A stretch of 64,000 bases of DNA from CAWJMD01 sp963845675 (GCA_963845675.1 CAWJSX010000001.1:1178001-1242000); one strand, 5' to 3'; shown: positions 1 to 10,266, counted from the first letter of the stretch. A program made the numbers and translations. Notes: a model not told the origin generated them from the letters alone.

Positions 1-883
1 CCCGTGCAGCCGCCACACCTCGGTCACCGGGGGGTCGACGGCCAGGTGCTCGACGAACTCGCTGATCCCGCCGTCGTGGCGGAAGGCCTCCTCGTGCGGG
101 CCGTCCGCCCCGGGGGTACCGGGCAGCCGCGCTCGTCGCGGACGACGAGCCGCAGGCCGGGCACGAGGAACGACGTCTGCCGCGCGCGCGTGACGAGCTC
201 GTCGTAGCCGAACTGGGCGTCGCGGGTGAACACCTGCGGGTCGGCCCAGTAGCGGATCCGGGTGCCGGTGACACCGCGCTTGGCCTTGCCTGCCACGCGC
301 AGCTCGGAGCCCTCGGTGAAGGCACGGAAGGGCGCATCGGGGCTGCGGCCCGGCCGCGCGGTCGTCGAACATGCCCGGCTCGCCGCGGCGGAAGCTCATC
401 GCGTACGTCTTGCCGCCCCGGTCCACCTCGACGTCGAGGCGGGCCGACAGCGCGTTGACGACGCTGGCCCCGACCCCGTGCAGGCCGCCGGACGCGGCGT
501 AGGACCCACCGCCGAACTTGCCGCCGGCGTGCAGCTTGGTGAAGACGACCTCGACACCGCTCAGCCCCGTCTTGGGCTCGGCGTCCACCGGGATGCCGCG
601 GCCGTCGTCGCGCACCTCGACGGAGCCGTCGGCGTGCAGCAGCACCGAGATCGCGGACGCGTGGCCGGTCGAGCGCCTCGTCGACGGAGTTGTCGATGAT
701 CTCCCAGAGGCAGTGCATGAGCCCGCGCGAGTCGGTGGAGCCGATGTACATCCCCGGGCGCTTGCGGACGGCCTCGAGCCCCTCGAGGACCGACAGGTGC
801 CGGGCGGTGTACGCCTTGGGGTCGGAGGCGGTCCGCCCGTTGGCGGGGCGGCTGGGCGAGGGGGCGGTCCTGCTGGCGGGCAC
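1..883 (-). CDS. parE: DNA topoisomerase IV / gyrase-type subunit B, N-terminal part, frameshifted
   Basis: ATP-binding subunit of a type II topoisomerase; the gene runs off the left edge, so only the N-terminal GHKL ATPase region is present. Visible motifs are RKRPGMYIGS and WEIIDNSVDEAL (Bergerat motif I), DDGRGIPVD and GGLHGVGASVVNALS. A GTG start at 883 gives VPASRTAPSPSR. Reading needs three frame changes: near 670 (after SVDEAL), near 350 (after GMFDDRAAG) and near 118. The first two are one-base insertions in GC-rich runs. A divergent gene for a DUF7455 protein and sigA nearby are the usual neighbours of the second gyrB-like gene (parE) in actinobacteria, which is why I prefer parE to gyrB. 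The frameshifts are probably sequence errors, since the conserved sequence resumes exactly each time. Confidence 0.8.
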   Translation of the reverse strand, partial: MPASRTAPSPSRPANGRTASDPKAYTARHLSVLEGLEAVRKRPGMYIGSTDSRGLMHCLWEIIDNSVDEALDRPRVRDLGAAARRRLRRGARRRPRHPGGRRAQDGAERCRGRLHQAARRRQVRRWVLRRVRRPARGRGQRRQRAVGPPRRRGGPGRQDVRDELPPRRAGHVRRPRGRAAAPMRPSVPSPRAPSCAWQARPSAVSPAPGSATGPTRRCSPATPSSATTSSSRARGRRRSSCPACGSSSATSAAARYPRGGRPARGGLPPRRRDQRVRRAPGRRPPGDRGVAAAR

Positions 884-1121
884 CCACCGAGACTAGCCGC
901 GGGGGCCGACGCATCCGTGTCGGCACGCTGGTCCGTCCGGGACCCGGACGGGGGTGCGAACGTGGCGCACGTCACTTGTTCGGACCCATCCGGTCACGAG
1001 TCTCACAACGAATCGGATACGCGTAGAGCGAACCGGGTGCAACCTGCCGATCGGGAACGTCCTGGTGTGGTGTCATGGTTGAACCCGGTGACAGACACGA
1101 CAGCTCGATGGAAGGGACCCC

Positions 1122-1352
1122 GTGACCGCCACCCTCGCGACACCCAGTCTCACCGCCCTCGACCGTTGCGACCGGTGCGGTGCCCAGGCCTACGTCCGCG
1201 TCATGCTCATCTCCGGCGGGGAGCTCCTCTTCTGCGCCCACCACGGTCGCGAGCACGACGACCAGCTGCGCCAGGTCGCCGCCGCGATCACCGACGAGAC
1301 GGACCGCCTCAACCCGGAGACCTCCCGACTGCAGTCGGCCGGCACGGAGTGA
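1122..1352 (+). CDS. DUF7455 small zinc-ribbon-like protein
   Basis: A 76-residue cytoplasmic protein of unknown function. It has a CDRCGAQAYV motif near residue 16 and an FCAHHGREH motif near residue 38, giving two Cys-x2-Cys/His pairs that look like a small metal-binding ribbon. The C-terminal third is polar and helical. The GTG start at 1122 is preceded by a GAAGGGA ribosome-binding site. It is divergent from the topoisomerase gene and followed by a strong hairpin terminator. The family is typical of actinobacteria and sits beside sigA and parE; the function is not known and I do not assign one. Confidence 0.8.
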   Translation: MTATLATPSLTALDRCDRCGAQAYVRVMLISGGELLFCAHHGREHDDQLRQVAAAITDETDRLNPETSRLQSAGTE

Positions 1353-1384
1353 GCTGAGCGGCCCCGAGGCAGCCACACGCATCC

Positions 1385-1424
1385 CACCACGGGCCAGGAC
1401 CGGCGACGGTCCTGGCCCGTGGTG
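1385..1424 (+). terminator. Intrinsic terminator after the DUF7455 gene
   Basis: A perfect 17-bp stem (CACCACGGGCCAGGACC at 1385-1401 and its complement at 1408-1424) closes on a 6-nt loop. There is no T tract, as is common in high-GC actinobacteria. It lies 33 bp after the stop codon and 43 bp before the next gene. Confidence 0.8.
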
Positions 1425-1466
1425 CGTCCGGTCCGGGCCCGAGGGCGGTGCGGGTAGGGTCCGCGC

Positions 1467-1971
1467 GTGGACGCGCTGCGGGACGACATCACCCTGATCT
1501 GCGGGCTCGCCATCCTCGTCGGCGTCATCGGGACCCTGCTGCCCGTGCTCCCCGGGGGCATCCTCATCGCCGCGGCCGTGCTGGTGTGGGCGATCGTCGT
1601 GCAGACCGGTCACAGCCTGGCTCGTGCTGCTGATCGTCGTCCTGCTGATCACGGCGGGTGCCGTGCTCAAGTACCTGACGGCCGGTCGCCGGATGGTCAC
1701 CTCCGGCGTGCCGAACCGATCGCTGGTCATCGGTGGGCTCGCCGGGATCCTCGGGTTCTTCGTGATCCCGGTGATCGGGCTGTTCGTCGGCTTCATCGGC
1801 GGGCTGGCCGCAGCGGAGTACCACCGGCTACGTGACTGGGGTGCGGCTCGGCGCTCGTCCGTGACGGCACTGGGCGCCGTCGGGCTGGGGATCCTCGTCG
1901 AGCTCGGCGCAGCCCTGCTGGCGTCCGTCAGCTGGCTGGCGGCCGTCCTGTTCCTCGACGCCGCCGGCTAG
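1467..1971 (+). CDS. DUF456 family membrane protein, frameshifted
   Basis: A small integral membrane protein of the DUF456 family (about 165 residues). The first segment (from GTG 1467) has TM helices around ITLICGLAILVGVIGTLLPVLPGG and LIAAAVLVWAIVV. The second segment reads in another frame from about 1617: LVLLIVVLLITAGAVLKYLTAGRR, then two more hydrophobic spans ending LAAVLFLDAAG. The glycine-rich LPVLPGG loop and the GFFVIPVIGLFVGFIGG hairpin are typical of the family. One indel near 1612-1622 splits it; both halves are clearly the same gene. The stop codon overlaps that of the convergent gene (shared CTAG at 1968-1971). The function is unknown. Confidence 0.75.
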
Positions 1972-2078
1972 TAGCCCCCTGTCCCGCCGCTCCCACCGCC
2001 GGGACAGGCGGTCAGCAGCACGGCCAGGCTCGGTGCGAGGACGACGAGCCTCCAGCGGATCCGGCGGACTGCGGACAT
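1968..2078 (-). CDS. Tiny predicted lipoprotein (36 aa)
   Basis: A very short ORF with an excellent AGGAGGTGACC Shine-Dalgarno sequence directly before ATG 2078. The product starts MSAVRRIRWR, then a hydrophobic stretch LVVLAPSLAVLL and a lipobox LTAC at residues 21-24, then only about 13 residues (Pro/Gly/Ser/Thr rich, ending GGTGGY). It would be exported and lipidated on the cysteine, leaving a minimal mature peptide. I recognise no family. A longer in-frame start at 2153 exists, but the Shine-Dalgarno placement strongly favours 2078. It lies downstream of sigA on the same strand. Confidence 0.55.
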   Translation of the reverse strand: MSAVRRIRWRLVVLAPSLAVLLTACPGGGSGGTGGY

Positions 2079-2154
2079 GGTCACCTCCTGGCGACGGCGA
2101 GCCGACAGGACGAGCATCGCACCGGTCCGGGCCGGACGACCAGAGCAGCGCACC

Positions 2155-2181
2155 GCGCCCGGCCGCGGTGCGGCCGGACGC
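2155..2181 (-). terminator. Probable terminator downstream of sigA
   Basis: An 8-bp perfect inverted repeat CCGGCCGC/GCGGCCGG (2159-2166 and 2170-2177) with a 3-nt loop and further partial pairing outside it. It lies about 40 bp after the sigA stop. There is no T tract. Confidence 0.45.
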
Positions 2182-2216
2182 GGTGGGACGGGCTCGGGGC
2201 GACGGGCTCGGGGAGG

Positions 2217-3800
<1,584 letters not shown>

Positions 3801-4077
3801 AGACTGCCTTTCGTCCTTCGGGGGGCTGGGGCTACAACCCTTGGCCAGGTTCGGTGAGGAACCCTCGCCGGCACGGGCCGCGACCGAGGTCGCGTCGCCG
3901 TGGGCGGCACTGATCACAACGCTCGCCGGACCCGAACCATGCCCGCGCGTTCCGGTGTGCGGGCATGCGGCGGCAGGGGTCTCGTCAAGCACTCCATTGT
4001 GACACGTGCCCGGTGCGGCGCCGGACCAAACCCCCCGGAGGCCGCGGTCGAGCTCCGCGGTGGGGTCGCGCCGGTGG

Positions 4078-4479
4078 CTACTCGGAGGACTTGACCGCCA
4101 GGACGGGGCACGGGGCGTCGAGCAGGATGCGCTGCGCGTTGGACCCGAGGATGAGCTTGCCCACCGGCGTGCGACGGCGCAGCCCGATGACGATCAGCTC
4201 GGCGTCGATCTCCTCCGCGACCTTGACCAGGTCCTCGGCCGGTTCGACGCCGCGCACGAGCTGCCGCACCTCGTGCTCGATGCCTGCCTTGTCCAAGGTG
4301 GCCTTGACCTCGGCGAGCTCCTGCTCGTACCGGGTCGCCTCCTCACGGTCGAGGTCCTTGCCGCCACGGTTGCTGTTGATGACCACCAGGCGCGCATTGC
4401 GCAGGCGGGACTCCCGGGAGGCCGCGTCCAGCGCCGCTCGGCCTTCCTTCGTGGCTACGTACCCGACCACGATCGCCAT
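4078..4479 (-). CDS. Universal stress protein, UspA family
   Basis: A single-domain UspA protein of 133 residues starting MAIVVGYVATKEGRAAL, with GAGGAGG six bases before ATG 4479. The C-terminal nucleotide-binding signature is present as VIGLRRRTPVGKLILGSNAQRILLDAPCPVLAV, close to the ATP-binding Gx2Gx9GS pattern (G-x-x-x-x-L-G-S-N-A). Proteins of this type bind ATP or other nucleotides and respond to stress or dormancy; the ligand is not predictable here. It is divergent from the Nudix gene across a 187-bp gap. Confidence 0.9.
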   Translation of the reverse strand: MAIVVGYVATKEGRAALDAASRESRLRNARLVVINSNRGGKDLDREEATRYEQELAEVKATLDKAGIEHEVRQLVRGVEPAEDLVKVAEEIDAELIVIGLRRRTPVGKLILGSNAQRILLDAPCPVLAVKSSE

Positions 4480-4666
4480 CGTCGGCCTCCTCGGTGCTCC
4501 AGCTGTGGAGTGCACGCCGAGGGACAGCCCGTTCCCCGGCGACACGGTGCGAGGTGACGCTACCGGACCGCAGCCCCGGGCGCGGCGCAGCCGGCCCACC
4601 TGTCCCGGGCGGGCGGCCCGGGTACGGGCACGTTCCCGTCCTGAGCACCTGCGTAGCGTGGCCTTC

Positions 4667-5152
4667 ATGGGCATCGCGGACGGCAACGGCTGGGTCGTCT
4701 GCCGCTGCGGGCGACGCCACTGGGGTCTGCACGGGGCCGCGGGGCTGCTCGTCCACCGGCCCGGCCCACGCGGTACCCACGGCGAGGTCCTGCTCCAGCT
4801 GCGCGCGCCGTGGGTGCACCAGGGTGGGACCTGGGCCGCCCCGGGAGGGGCGATCGACAGCCACGAGACCCCTGTCCAGGCCGCCCTGCGAGAGGCCGAG
4901 GAAGAGGCCGGCGTCGTCGCGGCGGAGGTCCGGGTGCACGACGTGCTGCTCAGCGCCGACCACGTGGACTGGCGCTACCACCTCGTCCTGGCCTCGGCCG
5001 TGGGGCGGGTCCGCGCCTTCAGCGCCAACGCGGAGACAAGCACGACGGAGTGGGTGCCCGTCGGCCGGGTCGAGGAGCTCGAGCTGCACCCGGGGTTCGA
5101 GGCCGCCTGGCCGGGCGTGCTGGAGGCGGTGCGCCGCCTCGCCGTGTCCTGA
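4667..5152 (+). CDS. Nudix hydrolase with N-terminal Cys-rich cap
   Basis: A 161-residue Nudix phosphohydrolase. The Nudix box reads GGAIDSHETPVQAALREAEEEAG, with the REAEEEAG core that binds the catalytic metal. The N-terminus has a short GWVVCRCGRRHWGLHGAAGLLVH segment; the CxC pair followed by HWG is shared by a common actinobacterial Nudix family. The start is at ATG 4667 (MGIADGNG). Substrates of this family are nucleoside diphosphates linked to another moiety; the exact one cannot be read from sequence. It converges with metX. Confidence 0.88.
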   Translation: MGIADGNGWVVCRCGRRHWGLHGAAGLLVHRPGPRGTHGEVLLQLRAPWVHQGGTWAAPGGAIDSHETPVQAALREAEEEAGVVAAEVRVHDVLLSADHVDWRYHLVLASAVGRVRAFSANAETSTTEWVPVGRVEELELHPGFEAAWPGVLEAVRRLAVS

Positions 5153-5196
5153 GAGGGTCGACACGCAGGCACCGGTGCACCGACAAGGGCGGGCGA

Positions 5197-6331
5197 TCAG
5201 CCGACCGCTCGCTCCCGACAGGTGCTCAGCAGCCGAGAGGCGAGCTCACCGACGGCGTCGGACTCGATGAGGAAGCCGTCGTGCCCGTACGGGGACCGGA
5301 TCACCGCCACCTCGCCGGCACCGGGGATCGCGGCAGCCAGCTCCTGCGACTGGTGGACCGGGTACAGGCGGTCCGAGTCGATCGCGGCCACCAGGGTGCG
5401 GGCCGTGACCCGGCGACAACGCGGCAGCGACGCCACCGCGTCCCCGGCCGACGTCGTGGGAGCTCATCGCCTCGGTGAGCACCACGTACGAGCCGGCGTC
5501 GAACCGCGCCGCCAGCTTGCCGCCGTGGTGCTGGAGGTAGGACTCGACCGCGTAGCGGCCCCCGCCGCCGAGGGGGGCCTCCCCGGGCTGCGCCTCACGT
5601 CCGAAGCGGAGGTCGAGCTCGCTCGCGCTGCGGTAGGTGGCGTGCGCGATCTGCCGTGCGACGCTGATGCCGTGGACGGGCCCGCGCCCGTCCCCGACGT
5701 GGTGGTAGTCGCCACCGCGGTAGGCGGGGTCTGTGCGGATCGCGTGCAGCTGGGGTGCGCACCAGGCGATCTGGTCGGCGCTGGCAGCGGCCGTGGCGGC
5801 CAGCACCAGCAGCCGGGCCACGCGCTGGGGGTGCGTGACGCCCCACTCCACCGCCCGCATCCCGCCCATCGAGCCGCCCAGCACCAGACCCCACGTCTCG
5901 ATCCCCAGGTGGTCGGCGAGCGCTGCCTCGACGTCGACCTGGTCCCGGACGGTGACGAACGGGAAGCGGCTCCCCCACGCCCGGCCGTCCGGGGCCGGCG
6001 TGGCCGGTCCGGTGGTGCCCTGGCAGCCCCCCAGGACGTTGGGGGCCACCACGAACCACTGGTCGGTGTCGATCGGGCGGCCCGGGCCGACGAGGGCACC
6101 CCACCAGCCGGGCGTGGGGTGCCCCGGTCCGACGGGTCCGGTGACGTGGCTGTCGCCGGTCAGTGCGTGCAGGACCAGGACGGCGTTGTCGCGGGCCGGG
6201 CTCAGCGTCCCCCAGGTCTCGAACGCGACCTGGACGGAGGGCAGCTCCCCACCGGCTTCCAGCCGGCGGGGGCCCAGGTGGAGGAACTGCCGCCGTCCCG
6301 GCGGGTCACCCTCCCTCCAGGCAGGGGTCAT
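5197..6331 (-). CDS. metX: Homoserine O-acetyltransferase, frameshifted
   Basis: Activates L-homoserine with acetyl-CoA for direct sulfhydrylation, the step before MetY. It is an alpha/beta-hydrolase fold enzyme of about 377 residues. The nucleophile elbow is LGGSMGGMRAVEW (Ser in GGSMGG), the oxyanion region is LHALTGDSHVTG, and the C-terminal Asp and His lie in IDSDRLYPVHQSQEL and SPYGHDGFL. The start ATG 6331 overlaps the metY stop (ATGA), so the two are translationally coupled. The frame breaks near 5419, where an extra T after VAAAL shifts the last ~75 residues into another frame; the conserved tail resumes exactly. This is probably a sequence error. Confidence 0.92.
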
Positions 6332-7647
6332 CCGACCGCCTTGGCGGCGGTGAAGCCGCTCTCGAGGTCGGCGAGGATGTCGTCCAGGTGCTCGAGGCCC
6401 ACGGAGAGGCGGACCAGTCCCGGCGTGACGCCGGTGGTCTTCTGCTCTTCGGGCGTCAGCTGGCTGTGCGTGGTGGAGGCCGGGTGGATCACCAGGCTGC
6501 GCACGTCCCCGATGTTGGCCACGTGGCTGTGCAGGGTGAGGCCGTCGACGAACCGGCGACCGGCCTCCAGTCCTCCGGCGAGCTCGAAGGCGAGCACGCC
6601 GCCGGCACCGCGCGGCGCGTACTTGCGGGCCTGGGCCGCCCACGGGCTGGATGGCAGTCCCGCGTAATGGACCTTCGTCACCTCGTCGCGCGCCTCGAGC
6701 CACGTCGCCACCGCGGTGGCGTTCTGCACGTGGCGTTCGACCCTCAGGCTGAGGGTCTCGATGCCCTGGGCGATGAGGAAGGCGTTGAACGGAGAGGCGG
6801 CCGGCCCGAGGTCGCGAAGCAGCTGCACCCGCGCCTTGAGGATGTACGCGAGGTTCGCGCCGAGCGCGCTCCCGACGCCGAGGTCCTTGGCGTAGGTGAG
6901 GCCGTTGTAGCTGGGGTCGGGGGTGTTGAAGCCGGGGAACCGCTCCGGGTGGGCGGCGTAGTCGAACGTGCCGCCGTCGACGATCGCGCCGGCGATGGCC
7001 GTGCCGTGCCCGCCGAGGTACTTGGTGGCCGAGTGGACCACGACGTCCGCGCCCCACTCGAGCGGGCGGACCAGGTACGGCGTGGGAACCGTGTTGTCGA
7101 TGATGAGCGGGACGCCCACCTCGTGCGCCACCGCGGCCACGGCCTCGATGTCGAGCACGTCCTGCTTCGGGTTGGAGATGCTCTCGCCGAAGAAGGCCTT
7201 GGTGTTCTCCCGCGAGGCGGCCCGCCACGACTCGGGGTCGTCCGGGTCCTCGACGAACGACACCTCGATGCCGAGCTTCGGGAACGTGTAGTGCAGGAGG
7301 TTGTACGTGCCGCCGTAGAGGCTCGGGCTGGCCACGAGGTGGTCGCCCGCCTCGGCGACGTTGAGCAGGGCGATGGTCTCGGCCGACTGGCCGGACGCGA
7401 CCAGCAGCGCCGCCACTCCCCCTTCGAGGCTGGCGATGCGCTGCTCCACCGCGTCGGTGGTCGGGTTCATCAGCCGGGTGTAGATGTTGCCGAACTCACC
7501 GAGGGCGAACAGGTTCGCCGCGTGGTCGGTGTCCCGGAACACGTACGAGGTGGTCTGGTAGATCGGCAGGGCCCGGGCGCCGGTGGCGGCGTCGGGCTGC
7601 TGGCCCGCGTGGATCTGTCGGGTCTCGAAGGACCAGCCGTCGGTCAT
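6328..7647 (-). CDS. metY: O-acetylhomoserine sulfhydrylase / aminocarboxypropyltransferase
   Basis: A PLP enzyme of 439 residues that makes homocysteine from O-acetylhomoserine and sulfide. It is a Cys/Met metabolism PLP family member. The PLP lysine is in VVHSATKYLGGHG, the cofactor-ring stacking region is SASGQSAETIALL-like (ASGQSAETIAL), and the substrate loop is SLYGGTYNLLHYTFPKLGI. The start ATG 7647 is preceded by AAGGAG. It lies immediately downstream of a SAM-IV riboswitch, so expression should fall when S-adenosylmethionine is plentiful. metX follows with a 4-base overlap. Confidence 0.96.
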   Translation of the reverse strand: MTDGWSFETRQIHAGQQPDAATGARALPIYQTTSYVFRDTDHAANLFALGEFGNIYTRLMNPTTDAVEQRIASLEGGVAALLVASGQSAETIALLNVAEAGDHLVASPSLYGGTYNLLHYTFPKLGIEVSFVEDPDDPESWRAASRENTKAFFGESISNPKQDVLDIEAVAAVAHEVGVPLIIDNTVPTPYLVRPLEWGADVVVHSATKYLGGHGTAIAGAIVDGGTFDYAAHPERFPGFNTPDPSYNGLTYAKDLGVGSALGANLAYILKARVQLLRDLGPAASPFNAFLIAQGIETLSLRVERHVQNATAVATWLEARDEVTKVHYAGLPSSPWAAQARKYAPRGAGGVLAFELAGGLEAGRRFVDGLTLHSHVANIGDVRSLVIHPASTTHSQLTPEEQKTTGVTPGLVRLSVGLEHLDDILADLESGFTAAKAVG

Positions 7648-7683
7648 GTCGTCTCCTTGGTGCCTCGAAGGGCCCGTGGAGGC

Positions 7684-7797
7684 GCCCGCGCTTGCCGAGC
7701 GACGGATCGCGCTCGACCGGGTCATCACCCGGGGCACCCCACCGCGGAGGAGGGTTGCCGGCCAGCAAGCCGGGGCTGAACGCTGGCACTCATGACC
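7684..7797 (-). promoter_or_regulatory. SAM-IV riboswitch upstream of metY-metX
   Basis: Read on the minus strand, the aptamer begins GGTCATGAGTGCCAGCG. It continues with CCCCGGCTTGCTGGCCGGCA and the ACCCTCC loop, then GGGGTGCCCCGGGTGATGACC closes P1, and a downstream CGGCAAGCGCGGG supplies the pseudoknot strand. This matches, nearly base for base, the SAM-IV aptamer I remember from mycobacteria. The 3' end is about 36 nt from the metY start codon and overlaps no ORF. A translational or transcriptional off-switch for methionine synthesis is the known role of the class. Confidence 0.93.
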
Positions 7798-7847
7798 TGC
7801 AAAAAGGGTAGACGGCGTCGCGGATGCCGCCAACGACACGCACAAAA

Positions 7848-7864
7848 GTCTTGCATGTCAAGAC
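7848..7864 (-). promoter_or_regulatory. Candidate promoter -35 with overlapping operator, metY leader
   Basis: A TTGACA hexamer (minus strand, 7861-7856) lies 60 bp upstream of the riboswitch. It sits inside a perfect inverted repeat GTCTTG-N5-CAAGAC (7848-7864), suggesting repressor control in addition to the riboswitch. A convincing -10 is not evident at 17 bp, so the promoter is a candidate only. Confidence 0.4.
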
Positions 7865-7900
7865 GATCTGACGACAGGTGAGACGCCCTGGGTCCCTCGG

Positions 7901-9043
7901 TCAGGAGCGCCTGTCCGCCCCGGCGAGGTCCGCGGCGCGGTCCCTGACCACCCAGGCCGGTGCCATCCCCGCTCGCACGGCCGAGTCCACGAGCCGACCG
8001 AGCCGGTTGGTCGGGGACCCGGCGAGCGCGAGGTCGGACAGCTCGCCCGCCCGCGCGCCGTCACCCTCCCACCACGCGGACCACGCCATCGCCGCCAGCG
8101 CAGCGGCGCGGTGCCCTCCCGTCGCGTGCCGGACCAGCTCGGCGAGCGCGGTCCGTACGGAGAGGAGGAGCTCGGTGTCCGGTGCCGACGGCTCGCCCGA
8201 GCCGAAGACCGCGGCGAGCAGGTCGTCGGTCCGTCCGTCCGGACCGTCCGCCGCCAGGGACTCGGGCGCGTCGCCGGCCTCGCTGACCGCCGTGAGCAGC
8301 ACCGCGTCGCGCACCCACGGGTCGGACAGACGCGCCAGCACGTCGCCCACCACCTGACGGTGCCGGGCGGCGGCGAGGGGACCGGCGGGGCCTGCCACGA
8401 CACCGTCGCGGCACGTCCCGAGGAGGGACCGCCAGGCGGCCAGGCCCTGCAGCCGCCAGGTGGAGGTGTTCCCGTCCGGGGCAGGTGTCGCCGCCTCGAC
8501 GACGGCGGCCACGGCGGCCAGAGCGTCCGGAGGCATCGGCGTGAGGTCGGGCAGCAGGTGCTCCCGGCCCGGGGCCACCCCCATCCCCAGGCCCACCATC
8601 TCGGCGCTGACGCGGCTGCCCTGCAGCTCCGCCACGGGCCACCCGTCCGCCGGGCAGCAGGCAGCGTCCGTGCACGTCAGGGAGCGGAAGCGGTCCGCGC
8701 CGACGTGCCAGCCGTCGAGCAGCTGGACGCCGTCGTCGTCCAGGGCGGCCCGCAGCGTCCGGAGCAGGTCGTCGTGGGTCTCGGGCCCGTCGTCGTACAC
8801 GACCGCCACTGCCTTGGCCGCGCCGTCCTGGCGGAGGTAGCGCGCGACCTGCCCGCAGGTGTCCGTCTCGGTGCCCGGCCCGGGAAGGTCGACGCGGAGC
8901 ACGAGGCCGACCCGTGACCGGGGTCCTCGCAGGCTCAGCAGGGCGAGGGACCGCCGGGGCACGAAGCCCAGCCGGTACGGCACCAGCGCGACGAGGTCAC
9001 GGGGCTCGCTGACGCGCAGGACGGGGGTCGGGGTGCTGGGCAT
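7901..9043 (-). CDS. DUF4192 family protein
   Basis: A 380-residue soluble protein of the actinobacterial DUF4192 family. The N-terminal signature is present: LRVSEPRDLVALVPYRLGFVPRRSLALLSLRG, followed by VGLVLRVDLP. The remainder is Ala-rich helical sequence with several short hydrophobic strands and no recognisable catalytic motif. The start is at ATG 9043. The function is unknown; the family is widespread in Streptomyces and Micrococcales. It lies between the methionine operon and the YkvA-like gene on the same strand, without obvious coupling. Confidence 0.85.
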   Translation of the reverse strand: MPSTPTPVLRVSEPRDLVALVPYRLGFVPRRSLALLSLRGPRSRVGLVLRVDLPGPGTETDTCGQVARYLRQDGAAKAVAVVYDDGPETHDDLLRTLRAALDDDGVQLLDGWHVGADRFRSLTCTDAACCPADGWPVAELQGSRVSAEMVGLGMGVAPGREHLLPDLTPMPPDALAAVAAVVEAATPAPDGNTSTWRLQGLAAWRSLLGTCRDGVVAGPAGPLAAARHRQVVGDVLARLSDPWVRDAVLLTAVSEAGDAPESLAADGPDGRTDDLLAAVFGSGEPSAPDTELLLSVRTALAELVRHATGGHRAAALAAMAWSAWWEGDGARAGELSDLALAGSPTNRLGRLVDSAVRAGMAPAWVVRDRAADLAGADRRS

Positions 9044-9136
9044 GCGCCGACCCTCGGGGTGCGGTCGGTCGCCGGGCCACCGCCGGTCCGCGCCTGTGGA
9101 CGACGGGCGCCGTCCGACGGCCTGTGGACGGAGAGG

Positions 9137-9529
9137 TCAGATCACCTCGCCGGGGATCGTGCGCCCTCGCGGGCGACCCCGGCCGTCCGCACCGTCGGAC
9201 CCCTCGACGCGCTCCCTCTCCCACGCCAGGAACGCCTCGGTCTCCGAGAGCACCGTGCCTGCCAGCCAGCTGAGCACCAGCGCGTCGTCGCCCAGGCCGG
9301 CCACGAGCAGCATCGCCTCCGGCATCAGGTCGATGGGCGACACCACGTACACGAGGGCCAGTCCCATCAGGAGCAGCCGTCCCCGGTCCAGCCCCTGGTA
9401 CTGACCGCGGAGCGTCATCCGGGCCATGCGGGGCAGCGCACGCAGCTGGTCGCCCACCGGGGGCGAGCCGGGCCGTCGCTGTCCGCGCAGTGTCCTCCAC
9501 AGGGCCGTGAAAGCCGACATGCGTCGCAT
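9137..9529 (-). CDS. YkvA-like DUF1232 membrane protein
   Basis: A 130-residue protein with the DUF1232 core: LLMGLALVYVVSPIDLMPEAMLLVAGLGDDALVLSW, where the SPIDL(M/I)P motif is diagnostic. It has one or two membrane helices, an N-terminal Arg-rich amphipathic segment and a polar C-terminal tail. Starting at ATG 9529 (MRRMSAFT) places GGGAGG six bases upstream; an in-frame ATG three codons later is the alternative. The function is unknown. Confidence 0.85.
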   Translation of the reverse strand: MRRMSAFTALWRTLRGQRRPGSPPVGDQLRALPRMARMTLRGQYQGLDRGRLLLMGLALVYVVSPIDLMPEAMLLVAGLGDDALVLSWLAGTVLSETEAFLAWERERVEGSDGADGRGRPRGRTIPGEVI

Positions 9530-9597
9530 GGTTCCTCCCGGTGCACCCGCACGGGTGCCTCGTCGTGTCGAACGCGCCCCGGGCGGGAGGCGTTCCC

Positions 9598-10266
9598 TCA
9601 GCGGCGGTGGACGAACTCCGCCTTCGCCGAGTCGGCGATCTTGCGCAGCAGCCAGAAGTCCAGGCCGGCACCGATCGCGCCGCCGACAAGGGGCACGCCC
9701 CGGCCGAGCCGCGAGAGGCTCTTGCGACCGACCTGGGCCAGCAGACGGAAGCCGATGCCCTTGTTGAGCATCATCAGCGCCGGGCCGGGCAGCCGCTGCA
9801 GCGCCAGGTCGGCGATCTTCCCGGTGGGGCTCATCCCGGCCTTGTGCAGCAGGTTCTTGGCGTCCGCCCCGACGAGCGTGAGCAGGACGGCGGTCCGCAC
9901 CTCGGCGCGGCTCACGTCGTATCCGCGCAGGTGCGCGATCCCCGCCACCATGCGCGTCGCGATCCCGTAGAAGCCCGCCACGTTGGCCGGCAGCGCGACC
10001 GGCAGGGTGAAGAACCCGCCGATGCCGGTGACGAACCCCCCGGCGGCAGCGAGCCGGGCATGTGAGGTGACGAGGTCGTCCACGGCAGCGTCCAGGTCCT
10101 TCGACCGGACCCCCGCGGCGTCCGCCACGACGGTGGCGGGCTCCAGCGGGCCCACGCCGTCGATCCCGGCGTCGACGAGGCGTGTCACCAGGAGGGTGGC
10201 GGCACGCTCCAGCCGTCCCCCCTCCTGGTCCTCCGGCCGGGTGGCCTTCTCCAGGTCCTTGGCCAT
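9598..10266 (-). CDS. EcsC family protein
   Basis: A 222-residue protein resembling the EcsC family. Hydrophobic glycine-rich segments are FVTGIGGFFTLPVALPANVAGFYGIATRMVAGIAHLRGYD and VPLVGGAIGAGLDFWLLRKIADSA, which are hallmark regions of the family. The start ATG 10266 (MAKDLEKATRP) has GGGAGGG seven bases upstream. The role is not established; EcsC itself belongs to an ABC-transporter locus in Bacillus, but no transporter gene is present here. Divergent from the peptidase gene. Confidence 0.8.
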   Translation of the reverse strand: MAKDLEKATRPEDQEGGRLERAATLLVTRLVDAGIDGVGPLEPATVVADAAGVRSKDLDAAVDDLVTSHARLAAAGGFVTGIGGFFTLPVALPANVAGFYGIATRMVAGIAHLRGYDVSRAEVRTAVLLTLVGADAKNLLHKAGMSPTGKIADLALQRLPGPALMMLNKGIGFRLLAQVGRKSLSRLGRGVPLVGGAIGAGLDFWLLRKIADSAKAEFVHRR

